This document shows positions 25,529 through 34,117 of a stretch of DNA of 40,092 nucleotides, piece after piece (position 1 is the first letter of the stretch; every line of letters begins with the position of its first letter). The stretch lies in contig NZ_JAFMPY010000035.1 in assembly GCF_017353515.1 (NCBI RefSeq), positions 1 to 40,092 of the forward strand, given 5' to 3'. This stretch comes from Jiella sonneratiae (lineage in GTDB: Bacteria; Pseudomonadota; Alphaproteobacteria; Rhizobiales; Rhizobiaceae). The notes below the pieces were generated by a model. That model had not been told where the DNA came from. It saw only the letters and a list, made by a program, of their open reading frames with translations, and did no database searches. A program made the position numbers and the translations under genes.

Positions 25529-25680
25529 GGCGTGCCGAAGGTCGGGCGGGCCATGCCGCCGGGGCTCGTCGCGGCATCGTCGCGGCGGGCCGGAGCCCCC
25601 GATGCCGACGATCCGCGGAGCGGCGGACACCAAATCATAACCGCGTCGCCTTAGACAGAAGCTGAGAGACATCGTCCCAA

Positions 25681-26805
25681 GTGGTAAGTCCTGCTTTGAA
25701 CCCCTTTGCGACCTTCCTGCTCAGCCTGCTCAACGATCTCGGCATCTTCGCGCTGATGACCCTCGCCTATGGCTTCGTCCTGCGCCGCAGCCCCTATGGT
25801 CCGGTCCGCAGTGCGGCGATCGGCTGCCTGTTCGGGCTCGGCGCGGCGGTGGCGATGGCCGACACGCCGGATCTCGGCTCCGGCACCTTCGTCGACGCGA
25901 GGGGGGTCGCGCTGATCCTCGCCGGGCCCTTCGGCGGCGCGATCGCGGCAGTCCTGACCATGGTGATCGCGGTGGCGGGGCGCGTGGCTCTCGGGGGCGG
26001 CAACGCGGCCATCGGCGTCGCGACCACCGTCGCGCTGTCGGCGATGGGGCTCGCCTATGCCCGTCTGCGCCTGTCGGGCGCCCGCCCGCACAGAACGACG
26101 CAGTTCCTGACCCTCGGCCTGCTCTCCTGCCTTCCGAACGCCGTGATGGTCGGCATACCCGGCCATGTCGGCGCGACGATGCTGGGCTTCCTCCTGCCGG
26201 TCGTGGTCACCAAGATGGTCGGCGTCCTCGTCCTCGGGCATTCCCTCGCGGCGACGCGCCAGGCGGTCATCGCGACGCTCAGGCTCGAGGAACAGGCCTT
26301 CGTCGATCCGCTGACGGGACTGCCCAACCGCCGCAGCCTCGAGCGCAGCAGCATGCGGATCATCGACGACGCCGCGCGCAGCAAGCGCCCGGTCGCCGCC
26401 CTCGTCATCGACATCGACCATTTCAAGCGGGTCAACGACCGGTTCGGCCACGACGTCGGCGATGCCGTTCTGAAGGCCGTCGCGGCGACGGTGGTGACCA
26501 ATCTGCGGGCCGGCGACGCCATCGCCCGCTACGGCGGCGAGGAGATCGTCGCGGTGATGCCGCGCACCAGCCTCGACGAGGCCCGGCGCGTCGCCGAGCG
26601 CATCCGCGGCGCCATCGCCCGCGAGGTGTTCGACGAGGAGGCCGATATCGGCGGCGTCACCGCCAGCATCGGCGTCGCCGTCCGCTCCGGTCCGGAGCTC
26701 AGCTTCAAGATCTTGTTCAAGGCGGCCGACGAGGCGCTCTACCGGGCGAAGGAACTCGGGCGCAACCGGGTCGAAGTGGCCGCGCCGCTGGCGCTGGCGG
26801 CCTGA
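25681..26805 (+). CDS. Membrane diguanylate cyclase (5TM sensor + GGDEF)
   Basis: 374 aa. Residues 1-195 form five to six helices with the block FVDARGVALILAGPFGGAIAA...GRVALGGGNAAIG, characteristic of the LytS/YhcK 5TM receptor domain. The GGDEF domain (about 205-370) contains DPLTGLPNRRSLE, metal-binding DIDHFK, and the active site GGEEI (285-289), where the usual last Phe is Ile. The inhibitory RxxD site is present (Arg276-Asp279), five residues before the active site, so product feedback is likely. It makes c-di-GMP from GTP. The start GTG at 25681 is the only good candidate; the ribosome site is weak (GAGAG). It lies 152 bases after the chemoreceptor gene, possibly in its own unit. Confidence 0.92.
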   Translation: MVSPALNPFATFLLSLLNDLGIFALMTLAYGFVLRRSPYGPVRSAAIGCLFGLGAAVAMADTPDLGSGTFVDARGVALILAGPFGGAIAAVLTMVIAVAGRVALGGGNAAIGVATTVALSAMGLAYARLRLSGARPHRTTQFLTLGLLSCLPNAVMVGIPGHVGATMLGFLLPVVVTKMVGVLVLGHSLAATRQAVIATLRLEEQAFVDPLTGLPNRRSLERSSMRIIDDAARSKRPVAALVIDIDHFKRVNDRFGHDVGDAVLKAVAATVVTNLRAGDAIARYGGEEIVAVMPRTSLDEARRVAERIRGAIAREVFDEEADIGGVTASIGVAVRSGPELSFKILFKAADEALYRAKELGRNRVEVAAPLALAA

Positions 26806-26916
26806 CGAGGGACGGGCCGCCCTCGTCGCGTCGCCGGCATCCTCGCCATGGGTGCCCCTGCCGCGATGCGCCCGGCTTTGCCGCGGGGTGACCCCACGAA
26901 GCGTCGCCGACGGCAC

Positions 26917-26951
26917 TTGCCCTCAAGCCATTGCCCTCAAGCCATTGCCCT
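26917..26951 (+). repeat. 14-bp tandem repeat, 2.5 copies
   Basis: TTGCCCTCAAGCCA occurs at 26917-26930 and 26931-26944, followed by TTGCCCT (26945-26951). No gene covers it. Copies are identical, which suggests recent slippage. The rest of the gap from 26806 to 27057 holds no supported gene. Confidence 0.85.
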
Positions 26952-27057
26952 GGGGTCGCCGTGTCGCAGGGGTGCACAGAAAGCGGCGCCTCGCGGCGGC
27001 CGACGTCTCTGGTCCTTCCACTGCCGGGTCAATCGTCAATCGGGAAGGATCAAGACA

Positions 27058-27129
27058 ATGGCACCGCTCGTCCAGATCGCCAACGCCAAGCGCTTCCTCA
27101 TCACCCGGCCGCTGCAGCCGGGCCGCTGA
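27058..27129 (+). CDS. Possible 23-aa small protein or leader peptide
   Basis: An ATG with a strong ribosome site (GGAAGGA at 27043-27049, eight bases upstream) opens a 23-codon frame. 21 of the 22 codons after the ATG end in G or C, as in real genes of this genome. The peptide starts MAPLVQIANAKRF and ends RPLQPGR; it is cationic (one Lys, three Arg) with no acidic residue. A GCCGCTG...CAGCGGC stem (27122-27148) overlaps its stop. No plus-strand gene follows, so it is not an obvious attenuator leader; it may be a free small protein or the coding part of a dual-function RNA. I do not recognise it. Confidence 0.45.
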   Translation: MAPLVQIANAKRFLITRPLQPGR

Positions 27130-27148
27130 GGCCGCCCGCCGCAGCGGC
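27122..27148 (+). terminator. Hairpin at the end of the 23-aa ORF
   Basis: GCCGCTG (27122-27128) pairs with CAGCGGC (27142-27148), 7 bp with a 13-base loop. It includes the first two bases of the stop codon. No T-run follows. Confidence 0.35.
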
Positions 27149-27187
27149 TCTGCACCGCCCACGGCAATCACATTCCCTCGCTGCCGC

Positions 27188-27210
27188 GAGCCCGTCCCCG
27201 GGGCGGGCTC
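27188..27210 (-). terminator. Hairpin at the end of the 60-aa membrane protein gene
   Basis: GAGCCCG (27188-27194) pairs with CGGGCTC (27204-27210), with a CCCCGGGG-containing loop that can extend the stem. The stop codon (27209-27211 on the minus strand) lies within one arm. No T-run follows in either direction. Confidence 0.4.
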
Positions 27211-27391
27211 AGAGGCCGAGGACCGCCAGGAAAGCCTCGATCACCGTCGCGCCGCCGATCGGCGCGATCACCAGCGTCACCACGAAGGCGGCGATCGACC
27301 AGAGGAGCATCTTCTCCTCGCGGTCCGTGAGGCTCCTGCGGGGCCTCTCGGGCTCGATCGGTGTCCAGGAATTCTTCTCGTCGAGATACAT
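27209..27391 (-). CDS. Small single- or double-span membrane protein, unknown function
   Basis: 60 aa. The first half is polar (MYLDEKNSWTPIEPERPRRS, then LTDREEK), and the second half is hydrophobic: MLLWSIAAFVVTLVIAPIG and GATVIEAFLAVLGL. This suggests one membrane helix plus a second short one, with the charged part in the cytoplasm. The frame has the expected GC-rich third positions. There is no clear ribosome site before the ATG. It lies downstream of ftsK on the same strand, 178 bases after the ftsK stop, so it may be transcribed separately. I do not recognise a family with certainty. Confidence 0.6.
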   Translation of the reverse strand: MYLDEKNSWTPIEPERPRRSLTDREEKMLLWSIAAFVVTLVIAPIGGATVIEAFLAVLGL

Positions 27392-27569
27392 GGCGGCGGC
27401 CCGAGCATCGTCTCGCGGCGCGGCGGCCGCCCGTGTCCGGCGCCGTCGCAGTTGATCCCGGATGAAAATCTAGCGGGCGCCCTGCCCTCGCCAATGGCCC
27501 GCCGGACTGTCGGGCGACGGGGCGGCCGCCCGCCGCCGCCGCCTCTGCCGCTGCCTCTGCCGCGCGGGG

Positions 27570-30533
27570 TCAGGACATCTCGTCTTCGGTCGGCACCAGG
27601 ATCTCGCGCTTGCCGGCGTGGTTGGCCGGGCCGACGATCCCCTCCTTCTCCATCTTCTCGATGATCGAGGCGGCGCGGTTGTAGCCGATGCCGAGCCGGC
27701 GCTGGATGTAGGAGGTGGAGGCCTTGCCGTCCCGCAGCACCACGGCGACCGCCTGGTCGTAGGGATCGTCGGCGTCGTCGCCGCCGCCCGCTGCGCCGCC
27801 GGCCGCACTGCCGCTGGAAGAGCCGCCGGAGGACCCGCCCTCCTCGTCCTCGTCCTCGAGGATCGCGTCGAGATAGTCCGGCACGCCCTGCGACTTCAGG
27901 TGATTGACGATCGCCTCGACCTCCGGGTCGTCGACGAAGGGCCCGTGGACGCGCTGGATGCGGCCGCCGCCGGCCATGAACAGCATGTCGCCCATGCCGA
28001 GCAGCTGCTCGGCGCCCTGCTCGCCGAGGATGGTGCGCGAGTCGATCTTCGACGTCACCTGGAAGGAGATGCGGGTCGGGAAGTTCGCCTTGATCGTGCC
28101 GGTGATGACGTCGACCGACGGGCGCTGAGTCGCCATGATGACGTGGATGCCGGCGGCTCGGGCCATCTGGGCGAGGCGCTGGACGGCGCCCTCGATGTCC
28201 TTGCCGGCGACCATCATCAGGTCGGCCATCTCGTCGATGATGACGACGATGTAGGGCAACGGCTCGAGGTCGAATTCCTCGGTCTCGAAGATCGGCTCGC
28301 CGGTCTCGCGGTCGAAGCCGGTCTGGACGGTGCGCGACATCGTCTCGCCGCGTTCCATCGCCTGTTTGACGCGGGAGTTGAAGCCGTCGATGTTGCGGAC
28401 GCCCACCTTCGACATCTTGCGGTAGCGGTCCTCCATCTCGCGGACCGTCCATTTCAGCGCGACGACGGCCTTCTTCGGGTCGGTGACGACCGGTGAGAGG
28501 AGATGCGGGATGCCGTCGTAGATCGAGAGCTCCAGCATCTTCGGGTCGATCATGATCAGCCGGCATTCCGCCGGGGTGAACCGGTAGAGCAGCGACAGGA
28601 TCATCGTGTTGATCGACACGGATTTACCCGAACCCGTGGTGCCGGCGACGAGAAGATGCGGCATCTTGGCGAGGTCGGCGATCACCGCCTCGCCGCCGAT
28701 GGTCTTGCCGAGGACGAGCGGCAGCTTGCCCTTGTTCTGGGCGAAGGCCTCCGAGGCGATCATCTCGCGATAGTAGACGGTCTCGCGCCGCTGGTTCGGC
28801 AGCTCGATGCCGATGGCGTTCTTGCCGGGGATGACGGCGACGCGGGCGGCGATCGCCGACATCGAGCGGGCGATGTCGTCGGCAAGGCCGATGACGCGCG
28901 AGGACTTGATGCCCGGCGCCGGCTCGAGCTCGTAGAGCGTGACGACCGGGCCGGGGCGGACCTCGATGATCTCGCCCTTGACGCCGAAGTCCTCGAGCAC
29001 GCCCTCGAGCAGCCGGGCGTTCTCCTGCAGCGCCTCCGGCGACATCGAGGTGTCGCGGCCGGTCGCCTTGGGGGGCGAGAGGAACTCGATCGACGGCAGT
29101 TCGAAGGTCTTCGAATCGACCACATGCATCGGCTGCGGCGCCGACTTCATGGCGACGGCGCGGCCGGAGCCGGTGCGCAGCCGCTGCTGGTCGGCGCTGA
29201 CCGTGCGCTGCTGCGGCACGACCCGCGCGGTGCCTTCGCCGCCGGCCGGCGCCCGCTGGGGTGCGGGCTGCGGCGCGGCCGGGCGCTGGCGCTCGCCGGC
29301 CGGGCCCATCGCCGGCTCCCGGCGCTCGCCGCCGCGGCGGTCCTGCTCGTCGCGCTGGCCACCGCGCCGGCCGGGAAAGGCGACGATGTTGCCGGAAAGG
29401 AGCCCGCGCCAGCCGCCGGCCTCCTGGGCGCCCTCGCCCCTGCCGGTGACCCTGTCGTCCGGGTCGAGCGACATCTCGCCGTCGCGGGCGGGGGTCTCGT
29501 CGAGCGAGCCGAAGGACGCGGCAGCGGCGATCTCGTCGTCGAAGCCGCCCGGCTCGACGGCCGTGCCGAAGTCGTCCTCCACTGCGGTCGCCTCGGCGAA
29601 GGCGGCATGCTGCGGCTCCTGCCAGGGGGTCTCGGCGCCGGCCTGCCAGTCGGCCTCGCCGTCGGCGTCCTCGTCGTCCTGCCAGTCGGTCGGGTCGACG
29701 AAGCGGTTGCCGTCGGTGACCGGCATCTGCACCCGGATGGTGCGGCCGGCCCGCCCGACAGGGGCCGGCGGCGGCGCGAAGGCCGCATCGTCGTCCTCGT
29801 CCCGCCAGCCGTCGAAATTGTCGCCGAAGTCCGGCTCCTTCTGGACGCGGCGCTGTTCGCTGCGGCGCTGCCAGGCGGCCTTGGCGGAATAGAAGGTGTG
29901 CGCCGCAGCCCCCAGGAGAAGCTGCAGGCGGCCTTCGCCGTCCTCGTCCTCGTCGAGCTTGCGCTTCTCGGCGCGGCTCGGATAGCGGCCGATCAGGGCG
30001 GCGCCGTGGAGATAGAGATAGGTCGCCGGCACCGCGAGGATCGCCGCGAGGCCGATCGCCACGAGGCCGCTCGGATAGCCGCCGAACAGCGAGGCGGGAA
30101 TCTTCAGGACGAGATCGCCCGTGACGCCGCCGATGCCGATCGGCAGCGGCCAGGTCGCCGGCGGCTCGAGGCAGCCGAGCGCCGCGCAGGCGAGCGCGAC
30201 GCCGCCGACGGCGAACCAGCCGCGCTTCCAGATGAAGTCGACGCCGCGCCCGGCGATCAGCCGCAGCGCCCAGATCACCGGCAGGCCGATGACCAGCGTC
30301 GCGCCGATGCCGAAGACCTGCATTATCAGGTCGGCGACGATCGCCCCGGTCGCGCCGGCGGCGTTCTCGATCATGTTCTGGTTCGACTGGCTGAGCGAGG
30401 GATCGGTCACCGTCCAGGTCGCACAGGCAAGGCCGAGATAGGCCGCCAGAACAAGAAGAAGAGTGGCACTCACCCACTCCATACCGCGCCGAAATAGGGA
30501 AGTCTCGTCTGCGCCGACCGCCACGTACGCCAT
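27570..30533 (-). CDS. ftsK: DNA translocase FtsK
   Basis: 987 aa from the chosen ATG. Four N-terminal membrane helices (within about 18-175) anchor it at the division septum. A long acidic, Ala/Pro-rich linker (about 190-460) follows, then the alpha/beta motor domain with Walker A GTTGSGKS (631-638) and Walker [12 protein letters not shown] (Asp767). The C-terminal gamma winged-helix domain (about 920-985) contains DQAVAVVL...[16 protein letters not shown] and would read KOPS-type sequences to direct chromosome dimer resolution. A longer frame opens with TTG at 30602; I prefer the ATG at 30533 ([10 protein letters not shown]) because it places the CtrA-like boxes upstream in promoter position. 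Separate 60-aa gene downstream, GMC operon upstream. Confidence 0.95.
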   Translation of the reverse strand: MAYVAVGADETSLFRRGMEWVSATLLLVLAAYLGLACATWTVTDPSLSQSNQNMIENAAGATGAIVADLIMQVFGIGATLVIGLPVIWALRLIAGRGVDFIWKRGWFAVGGVALACAALGCLEPPATWPLPIGIGGVTGDLVLKIPASLFGGYPSGLVAIGLAAILAVPATYLYLHGAALIGRYPSRAEKRKLDEDEDGEGRLQLLLGAAAHTFYSAKAAWQRRSEQRRVQKEPDFGDNFDGWRDEDDDAAFAPPPAPVGRAGRTIRVQMPVTDGNRFVDPTDWQDDEDADGEADWQAGAETPWQEPQHAAFAEATAVEDDFGTAVEPGGFDDEIAAAASFGSLDETPARDGEMSLDPDDRVTGRGEGAQEAGGWRGLLSGNIVAFPGRRGGQRDEQDRRGGERREPAMGPAGERQRPAAPQPAPQRAPAGGEGTARVVPQQRTVSADQQRLRTGSGRAVAMKSAPQPMHVVDSKTFELPSIEFLSPPKATGRDTSMSPEALQENARLLEGVLEDFGVKGEIIEVRPGPVVTLYELEPAPGIKSSRVIGLADDIARSMSAIAARVAVIPGKNAIGIELPNQRRETVYYREMIASEAFAQNKGKLPLVLGKTIGGEAVIADLAKMPHLLVAGTTGSGKSVSINTMILSLLYRFTPAECRLIMIDPKMLELSIYDGIPHLLSPVVTDPKKAVVALKWTVREMEDRYRKMSKVGVRNIDGFNSRVKQAMERGETMSRTVQTGFDRETGEPIFETEEFDLEPLPYIVVIIDEMADLMMVAGKDIEGAVQRLAQMARAAGIHVIMATQRPSVDVITGTIKANFPTRISFQVTSKIDSRTILGEQGAEQLLGMGDMLFMAGGGRIQRVHGPFVDDPEVEAIVNHLKSQGVPDYLDAILEDEDEEGGSSGGSSSGSAAGGAAGGGDDADDPYDQAVAVVLRDGKASTSYIQRRLGIGYNRAASIIEKMEKEGIVGPANHAGKREILVPTEDEMS

Positions 30534-30618
30534 CACCCGACCCGCTGTGATTTCTCGGCGATCCGCCGGCCTCTTGCCGGCCTCGCCCACACTTTTGGGC
30601 AAGTTAGCGGCCGCGGGT

Positions 30619-30650
30619 TAAGGCGCCCTTAAGATTAAGGCACCGTTAGC
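30619..30650 (-). promoter_or_regulatory. CtrA-like boxes upstream of ftsK
   Basis: TTAA-GGCGCCC-TTAA (30619-30633) is a perfect TTAA-N7-TTAA. It overlaps in function with TTAA-GGCACCG-TTAG (30636-30650), one base off. They lie 86-117 bases before the ftsK ATG in an AT-richer patch. CtrA is the alphaproteobacterial cell-cycle regulator; control of a septal translocase by it would make sense. No CtrA gene is in the window. Confidence 0.5.
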
Positions 30651-30734
30651 AAAACCGCCTGCCGGCGCCGCCGCCGGGGTCGGCAGGCTGCGGGAGGCCG
30701 TCGGAAAGCTTGCCCGAAAAGGCAGACGCGATAA

Positions 30735-30760
30735 GGCCCGGCCGCCGTTTCGGCCAGGCC
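30735..30760 (-). terminator. Hairpin after the GMC dehydrogenase operon
   Basis: GGCC-c-GGCCG (30735-30744) pairs with CGGCC-a-GGCC (30751-30760), 9 bp with one C-A mismatch and a 6-base loop. It lies 70 bases after the GMC stop on the minus strand. T-run is weak. Confidence 0.45.
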
Positions 30761-30829
30761 CCGGATACGCGCCGGGTGGGCGCCGAGTGAGCGCCCCGTC
30801 CCGGTCCGGACAGAGCCGCAGCAAGCGCC

Positions 30830-32398
30830 TCAGAGTTCGCCGCGCGACATCCGCCCGGCGATGTGGTCGGCCTGGCGCAGCGCCAGAGCGACGATGGTCA
30901 GCGTCGGGTTCTCGGCCGCCCCGGTGGTGAACTGCGAGCCGTCGGAGACGAAGAGATTTGCGACGTCGTGGGCCTGGCCGAACCTGTTGACGACGCCGTC
31001 CTCCGGCTTCTCGCTCATCCGGTTGGTGCCGAGATTGTGGGTCGAGGGATAGGGCGGCGTCTCGATCACCCGCACCGCGCCGACCGCGTCGTAGATCGCC
31101 TTGCCCTGCCCGTAGGCGTGCTTGCGCATCGCCGTGTCGTTCTCGTGGTCGTCGAAATGGACGTCGGGGATCGGCATGCCGTGCTCGTCGGTCTCGTCGG
31201 AGAGCGTGACGCGGTTTTCCGCCCGCGGCATGTCCTCGCCGACGATCCACATGCCCGCCATGTTGCGGTAGTTGTCCATGGCGCTGGAAAAGTCCCGGCC
31301 CCATTTGCCGGGGTCGAGGAAGGCCGCCATGAAAGGCAGGCCGAGCGACAGCGTCTCGAACTCGTAGCCGCCGACGAAGCCGCGGCCGGGGTCGTGCCGC
31401 GCCTCGTCGCGGATGATGCCGGCCATGGTGGTGCCGCGATACATGTGAACGGGCTTTTCGAAGATGCCGTAGACCGAGCCGGTGGTGTGGCGCATGTAGT
31501 TGCGCCCGACCTGGCCGGAGGAGTTGGCGAGACCGTCCGGAAACTTCGAGGAGTGGGAGTTGAGGAGCAGCCGCGGGCTCTCGATCGAGTTGCCGGCGAC
31601 GGCGACGATGCGGGCCTTCTGGCGCTGCTCTCGGCCCTCCTTGTCGGCATAGACGACGCCGGTCACCTTGCCGGCGGCGTCGTGCTCGATGCGCAGCACC
31701 ATGCATTCCGGCCGCACCTCGAGCTTGCCGGTCGCCTCGCCCTTGGGGATCTCGGCGACGAGCGTCGACCATTTGGCGCCCGACTTGCAGCCCTGGAAGC
31801 AGAAGCCGATCTGCAGGCAGGAGGAGCGGTCGTCCCGCGGCACGGAGTTGATCGCCATGCGGCCGGTATGGACTTCCTTGTAGCCGATCTTCTTGGCGCC
31901 GGCCTCCATGACCTTGAAGTTGTTGTTGCCGGGAAGGCCCGGCAGGCCGTTGGTGCGGGTGACGCCCATCCGCCCCTCGGCCTTGGCGTACCAGGGCTCC
32001 ATCTCCGTCAGGTCGATCGGCCAGTCCATGAGGCTCGCCCCGGCGACGTCGCCGTAATGGGTCTTCGTCTTGAACTCGTGCTCCTGGAAGCGCAGCGAGG
32101 CGCCGGCCCAGTGCACGGTCGAGCCGCCGACCGACTTGACGATCCAGGCCGGCAGGTTGGGGAAGTCCTTCGACACCCGCCAGTCGCCGGAGGTGCGGCG
32201 CTTGTCCTTCCAGGCGAGCTGGGAGAACGAATCCCATTCGTCGTTGATGAAGTCCCAGGTCTCGTGGCGGGCGCCCGCCTCGAGGATCACCGTGTCGATG
32301 CCCTTCAGCGCGAGCTGCGTGCCGAGCGTGCCGCCGCCCGCGCCCGAGCCGACGATGACGACGACGCCGTCGTCGTTCAGATCGTATGGTGCTGCCAT
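30830..32398 (-). CDS. GMC-family FAD dehydrogenase (gluconate/sorbitol dehydrogenase large-subunit type)
   Basis: 522 aa. The FAD motif VVIVGSGAGGGTLG (13-26) ends with Glu40 in VILEAG, and the C-terminal GMC block (DGSQFTTGAAENPTLTIVALALR) is intact. SSCLQIGFCFQGCKSGAK and STHNLGTNRM follow the gluconate 2-dehydrogenase / 2-keto-gluconate dehydrogenase group. It oxidises a sugar, sugar acid or alcohol. It has no signal of its own; the Tat signal of the small subunit encoded just upstream (32507-33034) would carry both across the membrane, as known for this family. GGGAGGAAC precedes the ATG. No cytochrome c subunit gene is adjacent, so its electron acceptor is not apparent. Confidence 0.92.
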   Translation of the reverse strand: MAAPYDLNDDGVVVIVGSGAGGGTLGTQLALKGIDTVILEAGARHETWDFINDEWDSFSQLAWKDKRRTSGDWRVSKDFPNLPAWIVKSVGGSTVHWAGASLRFQEHEFKTKTHYGDVAGASLMDWPIDLTEMEPWYAKAEGRMGVTRTNGLPGLPGNNNFKVMEAGAKKIGYKEVHTGRMAINSVPRDDRSSCLQIGFCFQGCKSGAKWSTLVAEIPKGEATGKLEVRPECMVLRIEHDAAGKVTGVVYADKEGREQRQKARIVAVAGNSIESPRLLLNSHSSKFPDGLANSSGQVGRNYMRHTTGSVYGIFEKPVHMYRGTTMAGIIRDEARHDPGRGFVGGYEFETLSLGLPFMAAFLDPGKWGRDFSSAMDNYRNMAGMWIVGEDMPRAENRVTLSDETDEHGMPIPDVHFDDHENDTAMRKHAYGQGKAIYDAVGAVRVIETPPYPSTHNLGTNRMSEKPEDGVVNRFGQAHDVANLFVSDGSQFTTGAAENPTLTIVALALRQADHIAGRMSRGEL

Positions 32399-32506
32399 GT
32401 TTGTTCCTCCCGAGGCGATCGCCGGCGCCGCCGCCTCCTCGCGGCCGGCCGCCTGCCTCCAATCATTCGGTCCATTCGAGATGCCGGCCTCGGCGGCCGG
32501 GGGCGG

Positions 32507-33034
32507 TCAGACCCAGTCGAGGTCGTTGAAGCCGCGATCGATGTAGCCGCCCTGGTCGGCGGAGGCGCCCTCGTAGCCGAAGACCGGCCAGAGATCCTTC
32601 TGGTTGTAGAGCCCGACCACGAGGTTCGAGCGGACCTTCTGGAAGAACGGGTCCTCGGCCATGGCCTCGAGGATCGCCGCCCGGTCGGCCTCGTTGGCGA
32701 GCGAGGCGTAGTCGCTGCCGCCCTTGTCGCCCGCCGCCTTGTTCAGCTTCGCGACGCCGTCCTCCAGGAGGGCGAGGTCGGCCTCGGACGAGCGCGCCGC
32801 CTCGTCGAGGATCTCCACCGCCTTGGCGTAGGAGGCGTCCTTCAGTGCGTCGTGCGGATAGCAGTCGCGCGACATCTGGACGAGCGCGGCGAAGGTCTCC
32901 GGCTTGGTGGATCGCGGCATCTGCGCCCAGGCGTCGCCGACGACGAGGCCGGAGGGCATGATCGTCATGGCGAGCAGGCCGGCGCCGGCCTTCAGGAAGC
33001 CGCGCCTGTCGGTCGCAAGGGTCGACTGTCTCAT
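32507..33034 (-). CDS. Gluconate 2-dehydrogenase subunit 3 family protein, Tat-exported
   Basis: 175 aa. The N-terminus has a clear twin-arginine signal: TDRRGFLKAGA (8-18), hydrophobic core, cleavage after AWA near residue 37. The remainder is helical and matches the small chaperone-like subunit of membrane gluconate/fructose dehydrogenases (ALVQMSRDCYPHD, DPFFQKVRSNLVVGLYN, PVFGYEGASADQGGY). It partners the GMC flavoprotein downstream. The start at 33034 follows GGGAGG ten bases upstream; an in-frame ATG at 33052 lacks a ribosome site. The gap to the GMC gene is 108 bases, same strand. Confidence 0.9.
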   Translation of the reverse strand: MRQSTLATDRRGFLKAGAGLLAMTIMPSGLVVGDAWAQMPRSTKPETFAALVQMSRDCYPHDALKDASYAKAVEILDEAARSSEADLALLEDGVAKLNKAAGDKGGSDYASLANEADRAAILEAMAEDPFFQKVRSNLVVGLYNQKDLWPVFGYEGASADQGGYIDRGFNDLDWV

Positions 33035-33113
33035 CTTGGCATTTCCTCCCATTGTCGCTTGTCGGCCGTCCTTCCCGCCGCGCGCCCTCCTCGCGCGCCG
33101 CGGAACGGCGGCG

Positions 33114-33509
33114 TCACTGGAACCGGCCGCCGCGCTCCAGCACCTCGATCTTGTAGCCGTCCGGATCCTCGATGAAGAAGAAGCGGCCGAGCGGCCTGCC
33201 CTCGTGGCTGATTTCCTTGATGTCCTTCGGCGACAGACCGGCCTCCCGCATCCTCGCGTGCTCGCCGGCAAGGTCTTCGACCGACACGGCGACGTGGCCG
33301 TAGCCGTTGCCGAGGTCGTAGGGCTCGCTCTGCCCCTTGTTCACGGTGAGTTCCAGCTCGTGCCCGGTCTCGGCATTCGACAGGTAGACCAGGGTGAAGC
33401 CCTCGAAGTCGAAGCGGCCGGCGAGCGTCAGGCCGAAGGCCCTTTCGTAGAAGTCGCGCGAGCGCGTCTCGTCGAGGACGCGGATCATCGTGTGGATCAA
33501 CTTGGCCAA
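33114..33509 (-). CDS. gloA: Lactoylglutathione lyase (glyoxalase I)
   Basis: 131 aa, normal length. It turns the hemithioacetal of methylglyoxal and glutathione into S-lactoylglutathione. The four metal ligands are present: His6 (IHTMIRV), Glu53 (ELELTV), His72 (GHVAVSV) and Glu122 (KIEVLE), as in the E. coli Ni/Co type. The N-terminal RVLDETRSRDFYERAFGL block is also standard. It lies 79 bases upstream of the Tat subunit gene on the same strand and may share the transcript, although the functions are not obviously linked. Confidence 0.95.
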   Translation of the reverse strand: MAKLIHTMIRVLDETRSRDFYERAFGLTLAGRFDFEGFTLVYLSNAETGHELELTVNKGQSEPYDLGNGYGHVAVSVEDLAGEHARMREAGLSPKDIKEISHEGRPLGRFFFIEDPDGYKIEVLERGGRFQ

Positions 33510-33745
33510 TCATGCACCCGTTCGTCCTGCCCGCATGGCTGCGGGGCCTTTCGTCGACGGGCGGTCGGGGGGCGAGCGGCGGCATTGCCGGCCGGCGATG
33601 CCGGCGCGAACGGTCAGGCCCTTCCTCCGCTTGCCGGCCGTGTCCGCCAGTTTGGAACGACTCTAGGCTCGATCCGCCGGGAGGGGGTAGTATGATAATA
33701 ACACGGCGCGATTTCTCGGCCCGCAGCCGCGCGCCGCCGGGCCGG

Positions 33746-34117
33746 TCAGCCGGCGGGCAGCCGGTCGCCGAGCGGGCGGGACGGCCGTTCCCCGCGGCCC
33801 GCGGGCGCGGTCTTCGCCGCCATCGGCCAGGGGCGCGCCGCGTCGTCGCTCCGCTTTGCCGATCGCTCCAGATGGATCAGGCAGGTGCAGCGCAGCAGCG
33901 AGGTGAAGTTGCGCGCCTCGCCGTGCAGGCCCAGCACCTCGTCGTGCAGCGTCGTCAGGAACTTCGGCAGGGTCATGTCCTGCTCTTCGGCGAGGTCCTC
34001 GAGGATGTCCCAGAAGGCTGCCTCGAGCCGGATCGACGTCGCATGGCCGGAGAGCCGCACCGACCGCGTCTCGCTGTCGTATTTTTCCAGGGGAATGCCT
34101 GCGAAGAGCTGGCACAT
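33746..34117 (-). CDS. Ribbon-helix-helix (RHH_4-type) protein
   Basis: 123 aa. Residues 1-86 match the RHH_4 family common in alphaproteobacteria: MCQLFAGIP, RSVRLSGHATSIRLEAAFWDILEDLA (ribbon and first helix), LPKFLTTLHDEV and NFTSLLRCTCLIHL. The last 37 residues are Pro/Arg/Ala-rich and probably disordered. AGGAAAG (about nine bases upstream) supports the ATG at 34117. RHH folds usually bind DNA as dimers; the target is unknown. An antisense frame with a strong ribosome site overlaps its end (see findings). Confidence 0.85.
   Translation of the reverse strand: MCQLFAGIPLEKYDSETRSVRLSGHATSIRLEAAFWDILEDLAEEQDMTLPKFLTTLHDEVLGLHGEARNFTSLLRCTCLIHLERSAKRSDDAARPWPMAAKTAPAGRGERPSRPLGDRLPAG

Noticed and set aside
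25561-25599. GGGGCTC...GAGCCCC stem between the soluble receptor and the GGDEF gene
   Set aside because: The loop is 25 bases and no T-run follows, so I do not call it a terminator.
28503-30497. A 664-codon plus-strand frame inside ftsK
   Set aside because: Antisense of the ftsK linker and motor; low-complexity translation.
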